64,000 bases of DNA from Heliocidaris tuberculata (lineage: Eukaryota; Echinodermata; Echinoidea; Camarodonta; Echinometridae). Under the pieces are notes generated by a model. That model was not told the origin of the DNA and did no database searches. It was given only the letters and a program-made list of their open reading frames with translations. Location of the stretch: the NCBI GenBank assembly GCA_025618425.1, contig CM046835.1, positions 17,327,959 through 17,391,958 on the forward strand. Direction: 5' to 3'. Position numbers and translations under genes: made by a program. This document shows positions 47,904 to 61,600 of the stretch, in pieces. Within the stretch, counting starts at the first letter, position 1. Every line of letters starts with the position of its first letter.

Positions 47904-50900
47904 CTGGGAGAAATTGAAAACAAGACGAATGCGAATACCTCTCCAAGAAGCCTCAGCCACTATTCAATTACTTCTTCATTACTATTTCCCACTCCACATA
48001 TTCTTACAAACCTGAAGCCACACATTTATATGTATTATTTTTAAAGTCAACATTAATTTTACCAATGACCTACCTGTAATTCTTTTAAACTTTCTCTGAT
48101 TGACCTTTTTAACATAGCAGAACATACCTCTCAGTCGTTCATCTCTATAGATCTGGTTTGTCTGGTTCCAAGTACAATCTATGAAGATCACCTTCTGAAA
48201 TGGACATCCTGCCTCTTTAATCTTGTCATCGGTTGCCTTAAAGAATAATTAAAAAAAGGCTTAGCTCAATGAATTTGTTGAGGAATTCCATATTTGTAGT
48301 AATGTGAAATGTAATTTACATTGACTTGTCATAACAATTGATTCATTTTCATTTTACTAGACCTTATACCTGTATACACACAATTGAAATTGTTACCTTC
48401 TGGAAATGAACTGAGCCTGAGCACTGGCCAATCTCTATCTGGGGGGGGGGGGGGGGGGGTACAATTAATGCACCCCCTATACAGTATGTCCCCAAAAAAA
48501 TTACAATCGGACTTTCAGCATCAATAGCTTTCAAAATTGTGAATTATTCTGAATATAGTTCAGAATTGTAAAACTATAACTAATTATCTGTACCTCAGTG
48601 AAAACCAAATATGATTTGGTTCAGTAGTCAAGAGGAAATAGGGATTTTCGTAACGTATGTCATAAGTCCCTTCCGTCCAAGATTTGACAGAGGAGACGCT
48701 CAAAGTACAATTAACAATTCCACACTCCTTTCAATTGTTTTGTTTTTATCTGCTATAATTGCTATGGCAATACTTTATTTATCTTCATAATAATCATCGT
48801 TCTTGTTATTTTTACGGGCATTTTGACATGTCTTTTCCAAAACGAAATAAATCATGAATGTAAAAACATAAGCAGTTTCCAGACTTTGAAACATGATACA
48901 TACTTGCCAACCTTCAATAGGAAAAAAAAAAGTAGGAGCTACAGTTTGGCTGCTTATGCAAATTAGTATCTATAGAAAGTGTATGAGAGCTTGAGTGATT
49001 CTGAATGGGAGGATGCATGCTTATGCTGAGTAAGGGAGAGTGTTAGGGGTTTCTTTACCTGTGTAGCTTGTACAGGCACTCTGCCTATTTGTTTTTGGAG
49101 AGAGAAGACCTGTGTCTTCCCTATGGCCTTCTCGTCTAGAGAAAACCAAGCCTGTATCCACAAGTCAAGTAGTAAGTGGAAATTATGTATTTTACTCTAT
49201 CTTCATGTGTAATCAAGTGATGTGATAATGAAGATTTAAATGCTCATTCTAAAAATAGGGTAGCATGAATATTGTAATCTTGAAGAACAGATTTATTTTT
49301 AACCATTTAATATTTGCAGTAGAATACAATTATATCATTGCATTTATAATCTTTATACTTGTGTAAAATTAAGAACAAACAGTTATCGTAGCTAATATTT
49401 TTGTGTGATATTATAAATGTCTCATCAATTGTGACTTATGGAGAAAGAGTTAATTGTACATGCAAGGGTTTATTATAATTTACAGGTAGCTCCTTTTAAT
49501 GGGGTCTCATCTTTATAGCTTGACCTGGCTACCCGTGTGTCTGGAGTCTGGACTCAACTGCGGAGTCGCCTTCGTGGGCCCTTTCTGTGTGGAGCAACGT
49601 AGACTTTGTGAGCCTGATCTCCTGCTATCCAGTAGAACGGCGGGAAGAGCGAAACTACCTCTTAGTGGATCGGCTGTGTGGACTGTACTGTGTGACGGTT
49701 GCTCATTAATTGTATTGGCCAGCGCTCCACGATTAAGAGTCATTTTCTTCATGACCACGCCCCGTAGGACATCGTGGCCGAACCCTGTCAACCTTGAACA
49801 GATTTCACCGAACTTATCTAGAGCACCATTCACAGTGTCGTTGAAACGGGGGAAGATTGTTCCTTGTTTTCTCCCCAAGTCAGTTTATCCAGATCTTCAA
49901 CCACATGTGAATAATTAGACATGTATGAACTTGACCTTCCGATTGGAGATTGGTGTGAATAGCAACTTCATACCTAGACACTTTCAACTTGGAACATAAA
50001 TATGGACCATTTTGATGAGACTAAAGACTGTTGTATCTTATCATATTAAGGCTAATTGGAGTTGGAAGATGCAAAGCCCTGATGCAGAAATGGGGATACA
50101 ACCTTGATGGATCTACCGAATGCGACTGTGGGGAGGCCCCTCAAACAATGGAGCACCTACTAAACTGCACCCTGCTACCAGAACCCTGTACATCACATGA
50201 TCTCCATGACTACAACCCACGTGCCAGAGCCTGTGTTTTGCAGTGGCTGGGAAAAGTGTAGCGACACGAGAAGAAGAAGAAGGCTAATTGTTATTATTAT
50301 TGCAGTTTCTCTAATATTTAAGAAATATTGAATGAGTGCACTTAATTTTTGTTATTGTGTTTTAATTGTGTGATTCAACTGAATCTTAAGGTTAAAAGAC
50401 GAGTGTATATTTGAGTAAAGATTTGTGATACATTCGCGCCATTTAAAAGCTATAGTTTATTAATTTGCCGGCATTAGGACATCTTCTTTGGTCGATATTC
50501 TGTGTTAATACTATGAATAGTTGGAACAAATGATGATGTTCACTTGATTTATTTTTTTGGAATATTCACCATTAGTCTCCTGTAAAAGTGAGCTTTGATG
50601 AGAGAGGACATTAAACGGTATATCTTTAAATGACTGATTTAGTTTCTTTTGTTGTGTTTTGGCTCAAACCTGACAGCGGGAACAAGCACGTTTTGTACAT
50701 GACTGGGTAACGTTTTAAATGACCACTACAAAAGACTCTACGTATACAGGGCACTGAACTTTAGGTGGGAAGAGCCCCTTTCAGAGTGGGTGAGGCTGTT
50801 TTTAATACCCCAATAAAGACTTCACATCCCTTCAACTCAAGCGCCTCCATGTATTTTATGGAACTGCTTCATATCTTTAAAAACAATTAATACGTTCATT

Positions 50901-53900
50901 GTTATTTCACACAAATAAACGCACAGAGGGGCTTCTTTCAAAATTGGTGAAATAATAATAAGCATAGAGTCAAACTCGTTTTAATGACCCCCTGTATAGA
51001 AAGACCAAATTCTTTTTATTCCTCCTTAAACAAAGTTTCTCATTGAAATGCATATGAAAGGAATATGACGTAGACAAGTCTTATAGCCTCCCTTGAGCAG
51101 CCTTCATACGTACATGGACGTTTCAATGCACTAATTCTGGATATAGCGCTGGGCAAAAAAAATACGGTCTCAAAGCGCTTTACAGATTACCTCAATCACT
51201 GTATACTTGCCTGTACATAATGATTTTCCACTTGTGGGGAGCATTCCAGCAAGCCAGCCAACATCTTAAAGGCACACACAATGCTCATCTAATCACAACA
51301 TTTACACCCTACTAGGTATCCATTTAAACAGCTTGTCAAGTGTTGAAAACACTCGACTTTGACACCTCAGTAGTCAGTGATGAAGTGGCCATTGGTACAC
51401 TGAGGTCATCTGCCGCAATGTTGATCACTTGTGTTACTTCCAAAGAGGTATCATGTATATATGCTACTTTGTTTTATCATTCAGAATGCTTGTATTATAA
51501 TTCAATATCATAAAACAACGTAAACATCCCAAACTTGTCAAAACTCTGCCCACTTACAGCTTCACTTTGATCTTTTGTAGTGTCCTGTTGTCTAGCCAGC
51601 CTCTGAGTCAATTCTTCTAAGGACACTGCATCATTGCTGGGGTAGACAAGTACCACCTATAGGGTAAATGTTGAGAGCAGCCTTGAGTTCTGGTAACAAC
51701 AATGAATAAAAGATTTACAATTTCTATGTCTACAGATAAATGATACCTAATGAAGGAATTTATAGCAAATGTATGACAACTCTTAAAGACAAAGCAAAGA
51801 AAAAGCAAAGAAAAAGGGAAGAAATCAGATCGATTGAATACAGTCCAATATCTACAATTCTTTAAAAATCAAAATTCTTTACGTAATCCAATTTCATGGA
51901 AAGCTTGTACTTTTCTGTATGTGTTGCTCCTTCAAATAACTTATTCACTGCATAAAAACAATCCACAGTGACTGGAATTTTATCTAAATATGCACAACAT
52001 ATGTACAATATAAGTACAATCCTGTGACAAAAACATTTACCTGACTGAGCTTAAACAAATAGCTGACGAACAATAAGCCAGTTCGTAATTATAATTAGTA
52101 CATGGTACAAACAGACCTCCCAACATTTGAGGTTCAGAATTCAAAATACTTTCCCTCAAAATTCAGAATTTTTGATGAAAATTCAGTATAATGTGCGCGA
52201 CATGATTTTAGTCAAAATATCGACCCAAAACATGCGAATTCGTATTCTTGGGTTACTTTTGCATACATATTACCGGTACATATAATAAATATTAACTAAA
52301 GTAAATTATAACCACCTTTAAATATAGCTTGTCACTGAATCAAACTGATGTCTGACTGAAGTCTAAACCTGCAACTTCATCACTTCCACTACTAGTAGAG
52401 TAAGGGGGGGGGGGGAGAAGTCGGCCACTTAAGACAAAATCATATTTTTGGACTTTTTATTTCCTATCTATTTTCACTTCTTACTCAAATCGTGAAAGCC
52501 AATATTTTTACTATTTTAACCGATAAAAAATCCTGCAAAAAAATCCAGAATTGTCATGGCAATATTAATTTTCATTTTCACTGTCTCGGAGTCAGTATTC
52601 TGCCGAGCAGGTGAGTTTTCGGCCGCATGTACAAAGTTAATGGGGAGCGCGCGCGCACTGTGCATTCTCCCGCTGATCAAAAGTCCCAGCGGCACGAGCC
52701 CGCGTCCCGCACGCCGGGGCTCCCCCGCGTGCTACCCGGCCGAAAACTGCCCCCGCGGTATCAGAAACAATAATACAATTAAGATGACTCAGCATCAAAT
52801 TCACTTACATGTACTCTGCTAGCTCCCCATATTTATGTACTATTAATACTGCTTCGTTGTTTTCTTAGCCATGTTGTTCTTGAAATATTTTGCAGTTTAT
52901 CTCAGTGAAAGTGCATGGGATTGATGGAAATCCTGGTATCTGAGTGAAACTGCGATGAAATGTACGGTACAGTTGCTGTACACAAGTACCATGTCACTGT
53001 ACATTAGCGCTAGCCTAGCCATGTGCGATAGATCGCGGACTCATGGTTTACTACGAAGCCCCGTTAGGGCCAAATTGACAACGTAAAAAAAAAAAAAATA
53101 TTACGTACGTACGTAATAATACTACGTACGTACGTAATATACTACGTACGTACGTAATAATTACTACGTACGTACGTAATAATTACTACGTACGTACGTA
53201 ATAATACTACGTACGTACGTAGTATTTATTACGTACGTACGTAGTATTTATTACGTACGTACGTAGTATTTATTACGTACGTACGTAGTATTATTACGTA
53301 CGTACGTAGTATTGATGACGATCAATATGGCGGCGGCAGAGAGGGACAGACTCGTGCGTTTACATTTTGAAATTGGATTTACTCAGAGGGAAATACTGTA
53401 TTATTTAATTTCCAAGCATAGAATAGTAATAAGCAACAGAACCCTAAAGTGCGTCTTAAAAAGTCTTGCATTATTTCGAAGAAAACCTTCAAATATCCTT
53501 GACGTTGCACTCTACATATTGAACATCCTATCAAATACATCTGGGAAATTGCACGGATATCGTTGGATGCACGCGAAATGTTTGATGTATCTAGAGACAG
53601 GGGCGTCGATCCGTTTTTTCGGATGGGGGGGGGGGGGCAAGACAATCTGTCGTAACGATGATCATTTCCGCACTCAATTCAATCATCAACAGGGGCGGCG
53701 GTGCGTCTTTCAAAGTGGGGGGGGGGGGGGGGCACGAACAAAAATGGGCACCTACAAAGGGTGGAAACAAGGCGGAAAATACCACTTCGATACATTAGTA
53801 TACCGGTACATTCTGATCAATACACAACCGAGGATCATTTTCGACACGCTATTGTTTCTATGTTAACATGGTTCTAAAACTACTTTGCAGTTGAGTGTAA

Positions 53901-55616
53901 TAGCCTGATTATTCATTTGCGAGCGAGCAAAAAATTTAAGATTTACTTCTAACGCTGAAGGCAACGGGTGTTGAATTATATACAGCGATTTTCCTAATAT
54001 GATAAGAAGATAATAGTAAATGCGAGCGAGCGTAGCGAGTGAGCTTTAGAAAAAAAATAGAAAAAAATTGTCCTCGTTCCTTTTATAATTTAGGAGCACT
54101 GTTCATTCTTGTATAATTTAGGGCATTGGGCCCCTCCTACCCCCTGCTCTACTGCCTCACTATTGTGCTGATGTCAGTAGAGGAATGTATTATTATGAAG
54201 CCTCTCTGATTATTTGGAGCTATATATGTATAAGGCTCTTTTGTGGACTTCATACATACTTATATACTTTTTTATATACCATGAGCATCTACCGATGTCG
54301 CATTTATCAGAAAACAAAGGGGCGCCAATTTCTGAGGTTGAAAGGGGGCACTCATCAGAAGGTAAAAAGGACACTTATTAGAAAGAAAGGGGGGCACTAT
54401 ACGAAGAAAAAGGGACTTATATCAGCTATGAAAAGGGGCACTTTTGGGGCACTTGAAAAATTGAGGGGGGCACTGTGCCTCTGCCCACCCCCCTCTTCCC
54501 CGGAGCGCTACCTCTGATCATCATAGCATTGATAAAGATATGATGGTAATTTGAACTTAAGTAAAGTGTGCATATATAATGAACAGAAAATGGAATTAAA
54601 GATCACATGGAAAACGACAAAATGATGGGAAAATATATTTTACATAACAGCAAATTGAGTAGAGAAGATATAACACAAAATAATGGAAAAAATAAACACC
54701 AATAACATATGAAAAAATAGAGAAAAAACTAAATAAATATAAAAATTTAAACTTTGAATTGAATTATGTATGTTCAGAAAGTTTTTTAATAGCGTCATGA
54801 TTTTTTGGAACGCCTCTTAAAAACAGCTTCTCCACGGTTACATGACGCAGTAAAGATTAGAGAATTTGCGCGCGGAGTGCTCGGCGAAATTGAAGTCTGA
54901 TCGTGTAAAACCTTTTGTATTTCATTGTTTGGAAGGTTTCATTTCCTGAGTTTTGCATCAGTTTTTTCCTTATTTTATCTTACACCTGCGGATTTATTGG
55001 GGGGGGGGGCAAAATGATATGTTTGCCCCTCCAATATTTTCTTTTGGAGCAATCGCCCCCCTGCCCCCCCCCCAAGATCGACGCCCCTGTCTAGAGAAAA
55101 CGTACGCCTGAAGTACATCCATTCATTTTTTTTTTTCCTTTTTATCTTTTTAAAGTGTGTTTAGCCTCAGAACACTTTCTACTGAGAAAACTCTAGTCTG
55201 TTTTGTTTTAAATAGTAGTAAGGGCAGATCAGATTTTTAGTTCTTTTTTGGTAATGTTAATGTCTTCCTATCTCTTTTGTAGACAAAATAGTGATTGGTT
55301 ATTGAAGAACAGTAGAAGATTTGTCTGTTTTCTTGTGAAATGTAAAGAAAAGTATGGCACATCTGTTTGTCCCAAATGACATGCATAATTCATCTAATTC
55401 AGTTGAAAGGGATAAATCACTGTCCATTGTCAGTATTGTCTTACTGCAGTGTTGGAACAATTCCATGAAATATATGTTCACTATTTGATGGGGCAATTAG
55501 AGAAACAGAGTGTGGAATGTAATATTTCGGACAGAATTACCCAAATGCAGATTGCCATGTACAACTTCTATGTTTTGTGTCTTTACAAAGAGCTCTAATA
55601 TTCACGTTCATTATCA

Positions 55617-55650
<34 letters not shown>

Positions 55651-58600
55651 TTTTTTTTTCTTTTTAAAATCTTTATGTTAATAGTGTATGTTTGTGTGAG
55701 TATTTGTGCAGCATGTTATTTTTAAAACATTTACATTTACATTTTTTTCCAAACATAAATTTAAGGGTTAAATACTATTTACCATTGTCTTAGGGTGAGT
55801 GAAATGCAAACGTGCTGAATTGAGGATTGAACTGTTGGTAATCTGATGTGTCTGTACTGTGTGTGCAAGGAACTGACATAAAAAGTCCACGAAAAATTGT
55901 CTTACATTGAAGATATCTGACTTTCTGTGAGAGCATTTCTAATGACATGAATGAGGCGCTTTCGCGGCAATATTTTCCTTCTATTTTCATTCATATCTTT
56001 GCCTTTGTAAATCTCTTCGATTTGAAAATTTCAAGAGATTTTTCTCAAACAATGGACAAATGAACTGATATACAAGTTAACAAGTTGACTGATTGACATG
56101 CCAAACTGTTTTAAATTGTAACTTTAAAGTTGACAACTCACTCTGAAGTTGATTGCATGGAAACCTCGCAATTTGCCTGCATTTTGTATGCATGCCGGTT
56201 ATGGTTGCATATGTACGAAGCCCCTTTTGGGGCGCCGATTCAATTTTTCAGATGGGGGGGGGGGGGGGATGTCAGGCTCAGCCTGACACTGAATTATGTA
56301 AATATTTTCATGTTTGCTACATGTATTTTGCAAGACAAAACAGTTCAATCTCCTTAGGCCCAATTCAAAAATTAATCTTTGGGGCTCCAGCGTCAATAAA
56401 GTCAAGTTCGTTCTGAGAGACAATTTTTTAAAATCAGAAGTGGCGCACCCGGGGCAGGGGGCACAGTGCTCCCACACTTTTAAAATGCCCTTTTCTCTCT
56501 GATATAGGTGCCCTTTTTACTACTGGAAGTACCCCTTTCCCCAATAAGTGCACATTTTCCCCTTCTGATAAGTGCCTCATTCTAAATCTGTTAAGTGCCC
56601 CTTTTCCCCAATAAGTTCACATTTCCCCTTCTGATAAGTGCCTCTTTTTAAATCTGATAAGTGCCCCCACTTTACTTTTGATAAGTGCCACTTTTACTAT
56701 CTAATATATGCCCTATTCCTCTTCTCACAAGTGCCCAATGTTCACCCCTTGTAATGCCCCTTTCCACCTCTCATAAGCGCACTTTCCTCATCTAATAAGT
56801 GTACCCTCATCCCTATATTTCCCTTTGTTTCTTACAAAAAGTGCCATATCTAGCTTCAAGAATCAGTGCGGCTTTATGTAGCAACATGTACCTACCCATA
56901 TTACTACAACTACAATGTAAGCCAGTGGAGCTGGAAGCAGAGTGGCACAATGCTCATCCCCCCCCCCCCCCCCCGCAAAGGAATTCATATTCCGTAACTT
57001 ACACAAACTAAGGTCAATATTTTCAGAAAATGTCCCAAGACTAGCAGGCCTATGAAATCAAGCAGATACCATAACAATGTTGATATCTCCTAAAGAAAAA
57101 CGACAGGGTTAATGTAAGAAATGAAAGATCATTCAAGATCATTCGACATTTCACCCAAATTAATTTGTTGTCATTTTCATTATATCGCTCTGAATAATGC
57201 ATAACAACATGAACAACATTAGAAAAAGTCTTTTAGATTTAGTGACTCGCACGTGCATCATTAGACAATTGCACACACAACTGCTAATTGTTGAAACTCA
57301 AGCTGAAGCAGAACCACCATAAGAAGGTGCTTGATAATAATACCAATGTTGCTTTATATGCACCCCTTGCAGGTGCCCTCAGGTGTCCTTTTTTGTTGGT
57401 ACCCCCCCCCCCCACTTTGAAAGACACTCCGCTGCCCTGGCGCAGAACTTAAAAATTAGGAGAGAAAGCAGATTTTGTGAAGAAAAAAAAAAGGTTAGAC
57501 GAAATCGGACATATTACAAAATAACATGTGATTTTTTTAAAGACATGAATAAATATGAACAAAAATGATAATCACTAGACAAATTAGTCATGAGTTTTGA
57601 CGTCTTTTCCTCACGACCACTCAGTGATCTCTACGTAAAAAAAAATATATATATATAGAAATCAGAGCTGACGAAAAACAATTATCTGTTTACTACAGGC
57701 CTATTAATAAAACATTTTACGTTTTGTCCAAGAATAGGCCTATGATTTCTTCATAAATTGAATGCAATTATATTTTACTCATATACTTTTGCATGTGTGT
57801 GTTAATACAGAAAAAATAAATTTCTTGATATTAACAGCATGAAAATATAAATTAAAAAAAAAATAAACAATGACTAGGAATATGTAATATTTTGAAAGCA
57901 GTCTCACTGACCTTTTCCCGGATACATGTAAAAACATATTACTATAAACAGGCGCGCCGGAAGCAGTTTGGGATTGGGGGGGGGGGGGGGGCAAACATTC
58001 AAGGGGGGCTCACCTTTCAAGGGCTCATGTCTTCTCACCCCTAAAAAAACACACACGCTTTCCCACCCTCTCACAACAATACAGATCCTACTGTTAAATC
58101 AAAATTTTACTCAAAAATTCTCTGACAAGCAAAAAAAAAAAAAAAAAAAAAAGGTTATCAGCATTTTTGGGGTGTATATTTTTACTGGAAAATTCTCTGA
58201 CAAGCAAAAAAAAAAAAAAAAAAAAAAAAACCACCAGAATTATGCTAAAATTAGGCTAAATTTTGTCAAATTATGCTAAAGCATTCAAAATTCTGCCAGA
58301 AAGCAGAATTCTACCAACTCTGGCAACCTTGCGTCTAATACAAAACCTCCACTACGTTAAAGTTTAAAGTTTGAATGCTTTATCTGTCTTCAGTGATCTC
58401 CATGAATACGAAAAATGAACACAAAGGCTTACAATTACGTAATAAAGCAATCAAGCTTTTAATATACACACGATTTTTACTTCTTTACTACTGATTTTTT
58501 TTTTTTTTTTTATGGGGGGGGGGCTTTTTTTTTTTGGGGGGGGGAATGCATTTTGCCCCCCTTTTTCGTTTGGGGGGCGACCGCCCCCCCCCCTGCCCCC

Positions 58601-61600
58601 CCCCCCCACTTCCGGCGCCTATGACTATAAATCGTCTATAATTAGATTCAAGTTATGAGGAAATCATATTCTGGGACATAAATTGAGGATAAGAAGGCCA
58701 ATTGACGGCTTGCATGTGATGAGGATATCAGACGTTACAAATTCATGACAAAGTGGTCAGTTTGTGGAGTGATTTTCTTTGTTTTCAGTAGTTTTCAGCG
58801 TTTCATAACTTTCAGACTATACAGTGTCAGATAGTTTTTAGAGTTATAAAGATTCATAACTTCATTTTGTTCGATTTTACTCGCGAACAAAGTCGAACTG
58901 CTTTATTCTGTTTTGATTTGTATCGGGACCGGACTTGCCGCTGGGAAAATGAAGCGACACACACACACATATCCACCATATCCACCAACACACGTCACAC
59001 ACACATCACACAAATGTTGAGGATTCTTCACACTAGACAAGCTACAGCCCACAAGCTCACAATATTGTGGCAAATCAACGGGAATCGACGGATAATAATA
59101 AGGCAGCTGTGTAATTTCAAAATGTGGATATAGACCTTTTTCACGTATTATTTATTACGTACGTACGTAGTATTATTACGTACGTACGTAGTATTATCAC
59201 GTACGTACGTAATAATTATTACGTACGTACGTAGTAATTATTACGTACGTACGTAGTAATTATTACGTACGTACGTAGTAATTATTACGTACGTACGTAG
59301 TATTATCACGTACGTACGTAATAATTATTACGTACGTACGTAGTAATTATTACGTACGTACGTAATATTTTTTTTTTTTTACGTTGTCAATTTGGCCCTA
59401 ACGGGGCTTCGTAGTTTACAGTGCAGAGCTGTGCATCACATGCAGGTACAAGCAGCAGCATCTCAACATACACACGAAAGATAGCTAGCGCAGCAATGCT
59501 GTCGTGCAGTTATCTCGCGCATGAGCATACATTACATGTATAATGGCAACTACGCACGTGTTCTGATAATGCACGGACCAGCGCTGGGAGATTCTCGCAT
59601 GATTTACTATTGCGCAATACACAAGAGTATTGAGCAATCTACACATACACATGCATGATGATCGAAATATTGATTAAGCGGGAGGTTTGGGGTAGAAATC
59701 AGAATGGCGGAAAAGTGATAAAAAATAGGAAATGTTCCGCCAAAAGCGGGATGGTTGGGAGGTCTGTACAAATGACCCTGAAACAGGCTTCTCGGCATCT
59801 CTTTTGGTGGATGCGCTACTTGTTTAACATTTAAAATCACACTATGAAAGCGTACAGAGGTTAACTGTACTCGGTACAAATGACCTTTATCTGCACATGT
59901 GCAAATCGTAATTACGAACTGGCTTATTCTTTCTTACCCTCTCTGAGGGATCATCATAGTTCGGGATGGATGGGTAGGTATACATGTTGACATCATCAGG
60001 AGCCAGTACGGCAGCATGGATAGCTGTACTCTTCCCGTCAACCTCCCTTGAGTGTTTGATGATATCAACCTTCACAGGCAGCTGATGAGAACAAAGGTAA
60101 AGAGAACATCAGTAAAAGATACTTGGGCGAAAGATGCAGAAGAAGCTTCACTACAACAAAGCTTTTGAAAAACATAAAGGAAGTTCTAGTAAATTTTAAA
60201 GCTCCCATGAACAAAATGTTATTTTCAAACTAATTCAGAGTCATATTTCTTGAAAAGTGGATGCAGGGAACCCAGGTCCAACAAACCTAACCTAAAACCC
60301 AATTGCAACTCTAATCAAATATCTTTGACAAAAAGCCCAGAGCACAGTGCCCCCTCACTTTCAAGTACCCCAAAAGTGCCCCTTTTCATAGCTGATAAGT
60401 GCCTTTTTCTTCGTATAGTGCCCCTTTTTCCTTCTAATAAGTGTCCTTTTTACCTTCTGATGAGGGCCCCTTTTAAAGGGAAATCCAACCTTAATAGCAA
60501 GTTGCTTTGAAAGAAAGAGGAAAAATCAGAGAAGCAGATTGGTGAAAGTTTGAACGAAATCGGACAAGTAATAAGAAAGTTATGATTTTTTGAAAGTTGT
60601 AATCACTATGCATATGGGAATTTCAAATTGGCCGAATAGGTAATGTCACTGTGATGTAGCTGTGGACAACTCCCCCATTCGCTCTAACACACAAAATGAC
60701 TAAAATGTCACTTTTTTTCAAAATGCATTACTCAGTAGGATCTTATCGTTCATGAGGACCTATAACAATATGCTATCTCCAATATATTTTGAGTACTGCC
60801 CCGAGGGTAAAGGCGCCTCGAAGAAAACCGCAAATTAATGATATTTTTGTGTACGACAAATGGGAGAGTTGTCCACAAAAATGTCACAATTGACTCACCA
60901 AATTGCCAATTTGAGATTCGCATAGATGTAGTGATCTCATTTTTCAAACATCCATAACTTTCTTATTCCTTGTCCGATTTCTTTCAAACTTTCACCATAC
61001 TGTGTTTCTTATTTTTCTGCTTTCATACAAATCATCTTATTACCAAGGTTGGATTGCCCTTTAACCTCAGAAATTAGTGCCCCTTATGTTTTCTGATAAA
61101 TGCGACATCGGTAGATACTGGTATATATAAAGTATATATATATATGGGTATGTATGAAGTCCACAAAGGAGCCTTATACATATAGCTCAAAATAATCAGA
61201 GAGGCTTCATAATAATACATTCCCCTACTGATATCAGCACAATAGTGAGGCAGTAGATCAGGGGGTAGGAGGGGCCCAGTGCCCTAAATTATACAAGAAT
61301 GAACAGTGCTCCTAAATTATAAAAGGAACGAGGACAATTTTTTTCTAAATTTTTTCTAAAGCTCACTCGCTACGCTCACTCGCATAAATTTACTATTATC
61401 TTCTTATCATATTATTAGGAAAATTGCTGTATATAATTCAACACCTGTTGCCTTCAGCATTAAAAATAAATCTTAAATTTTTTGCTCGCTTGCTCCGCTC
61501 ACTGGCAAATGAATAATCAGGCTATTACACTTAACTGCAAAGTTTTTTTTATCTAGAACCATGTTAAGATAGAAACAATAGCGTGTCGAAAATGATCCTC

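Larger units (their letters stand above)
53051..59414. mobile_element. 6.36-kb element with long inverted ends carrying palindrome arrays
   Basis: The left 46 bp (CTACGAAGCCCCGTTAGGGC, CAAATTGACAACGT, A-run) recur exactly inverted at the right end, followed inward by ten TACGTACGTACGTA cores on each side. TTTA flanks both ends (53047-53050, 59415-59418), a possible 4-bp duplication. A transposase-like ORF starts 13 nt inside the left array. This could be the core of the 7.66-kb element rather than a separate insertion. Confidence 0.7.
52112..59766. mobile_element. 7.66-kb insertion with CAGACCTCCCAAC ends, 6-bp target duplication
   Basis: Left CAGACCTCCCAAC and right GTTGGGAGGTCTG are exact inverted ends. 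TACAAA flanks at 52106-52111 and 59767-59772. The related MITE at 25332-25571 has one TTTGTA at this position, so the duplication is real. It contains the TACG-array element and several hAT insertions. A GC-rich segment at 52606-52757 is bounded by TTTTCGGCCG / CGGCCGAAAA. Confidence 0.75.
52072..59928. mobile_element. MITE family E, split copy enclosing the nest
   Basis: The left fragment 52072-52111 (AATAAGCCAGTTCGTAATTA ...) and right fragment 59767-59928 (... TAATTACGAACTGGCTTATT) are the two parts of a MITE whose uninterrupted relative is 25332-25571. Its ends are inverted. The right end stops 9 nt short of the splice donor of DTWD1 exon 2. Confidence 0.8.

Noticed and set aside
49046..49128. 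Possible extra DTWD1 exon on the minus strand (ttttctctag acceptor, GTAAAG donor)
   Set aside because: Its 83 nt would shift the frame between exons 3 and 4, and the peptide has no DTWD1 similarity.
58867..59133. 88-codon frame beside the right palindrome array as a second element gene
   Set aside because: No recognisable motif, CA-repeat content (ACACAC), no support beyond openness.
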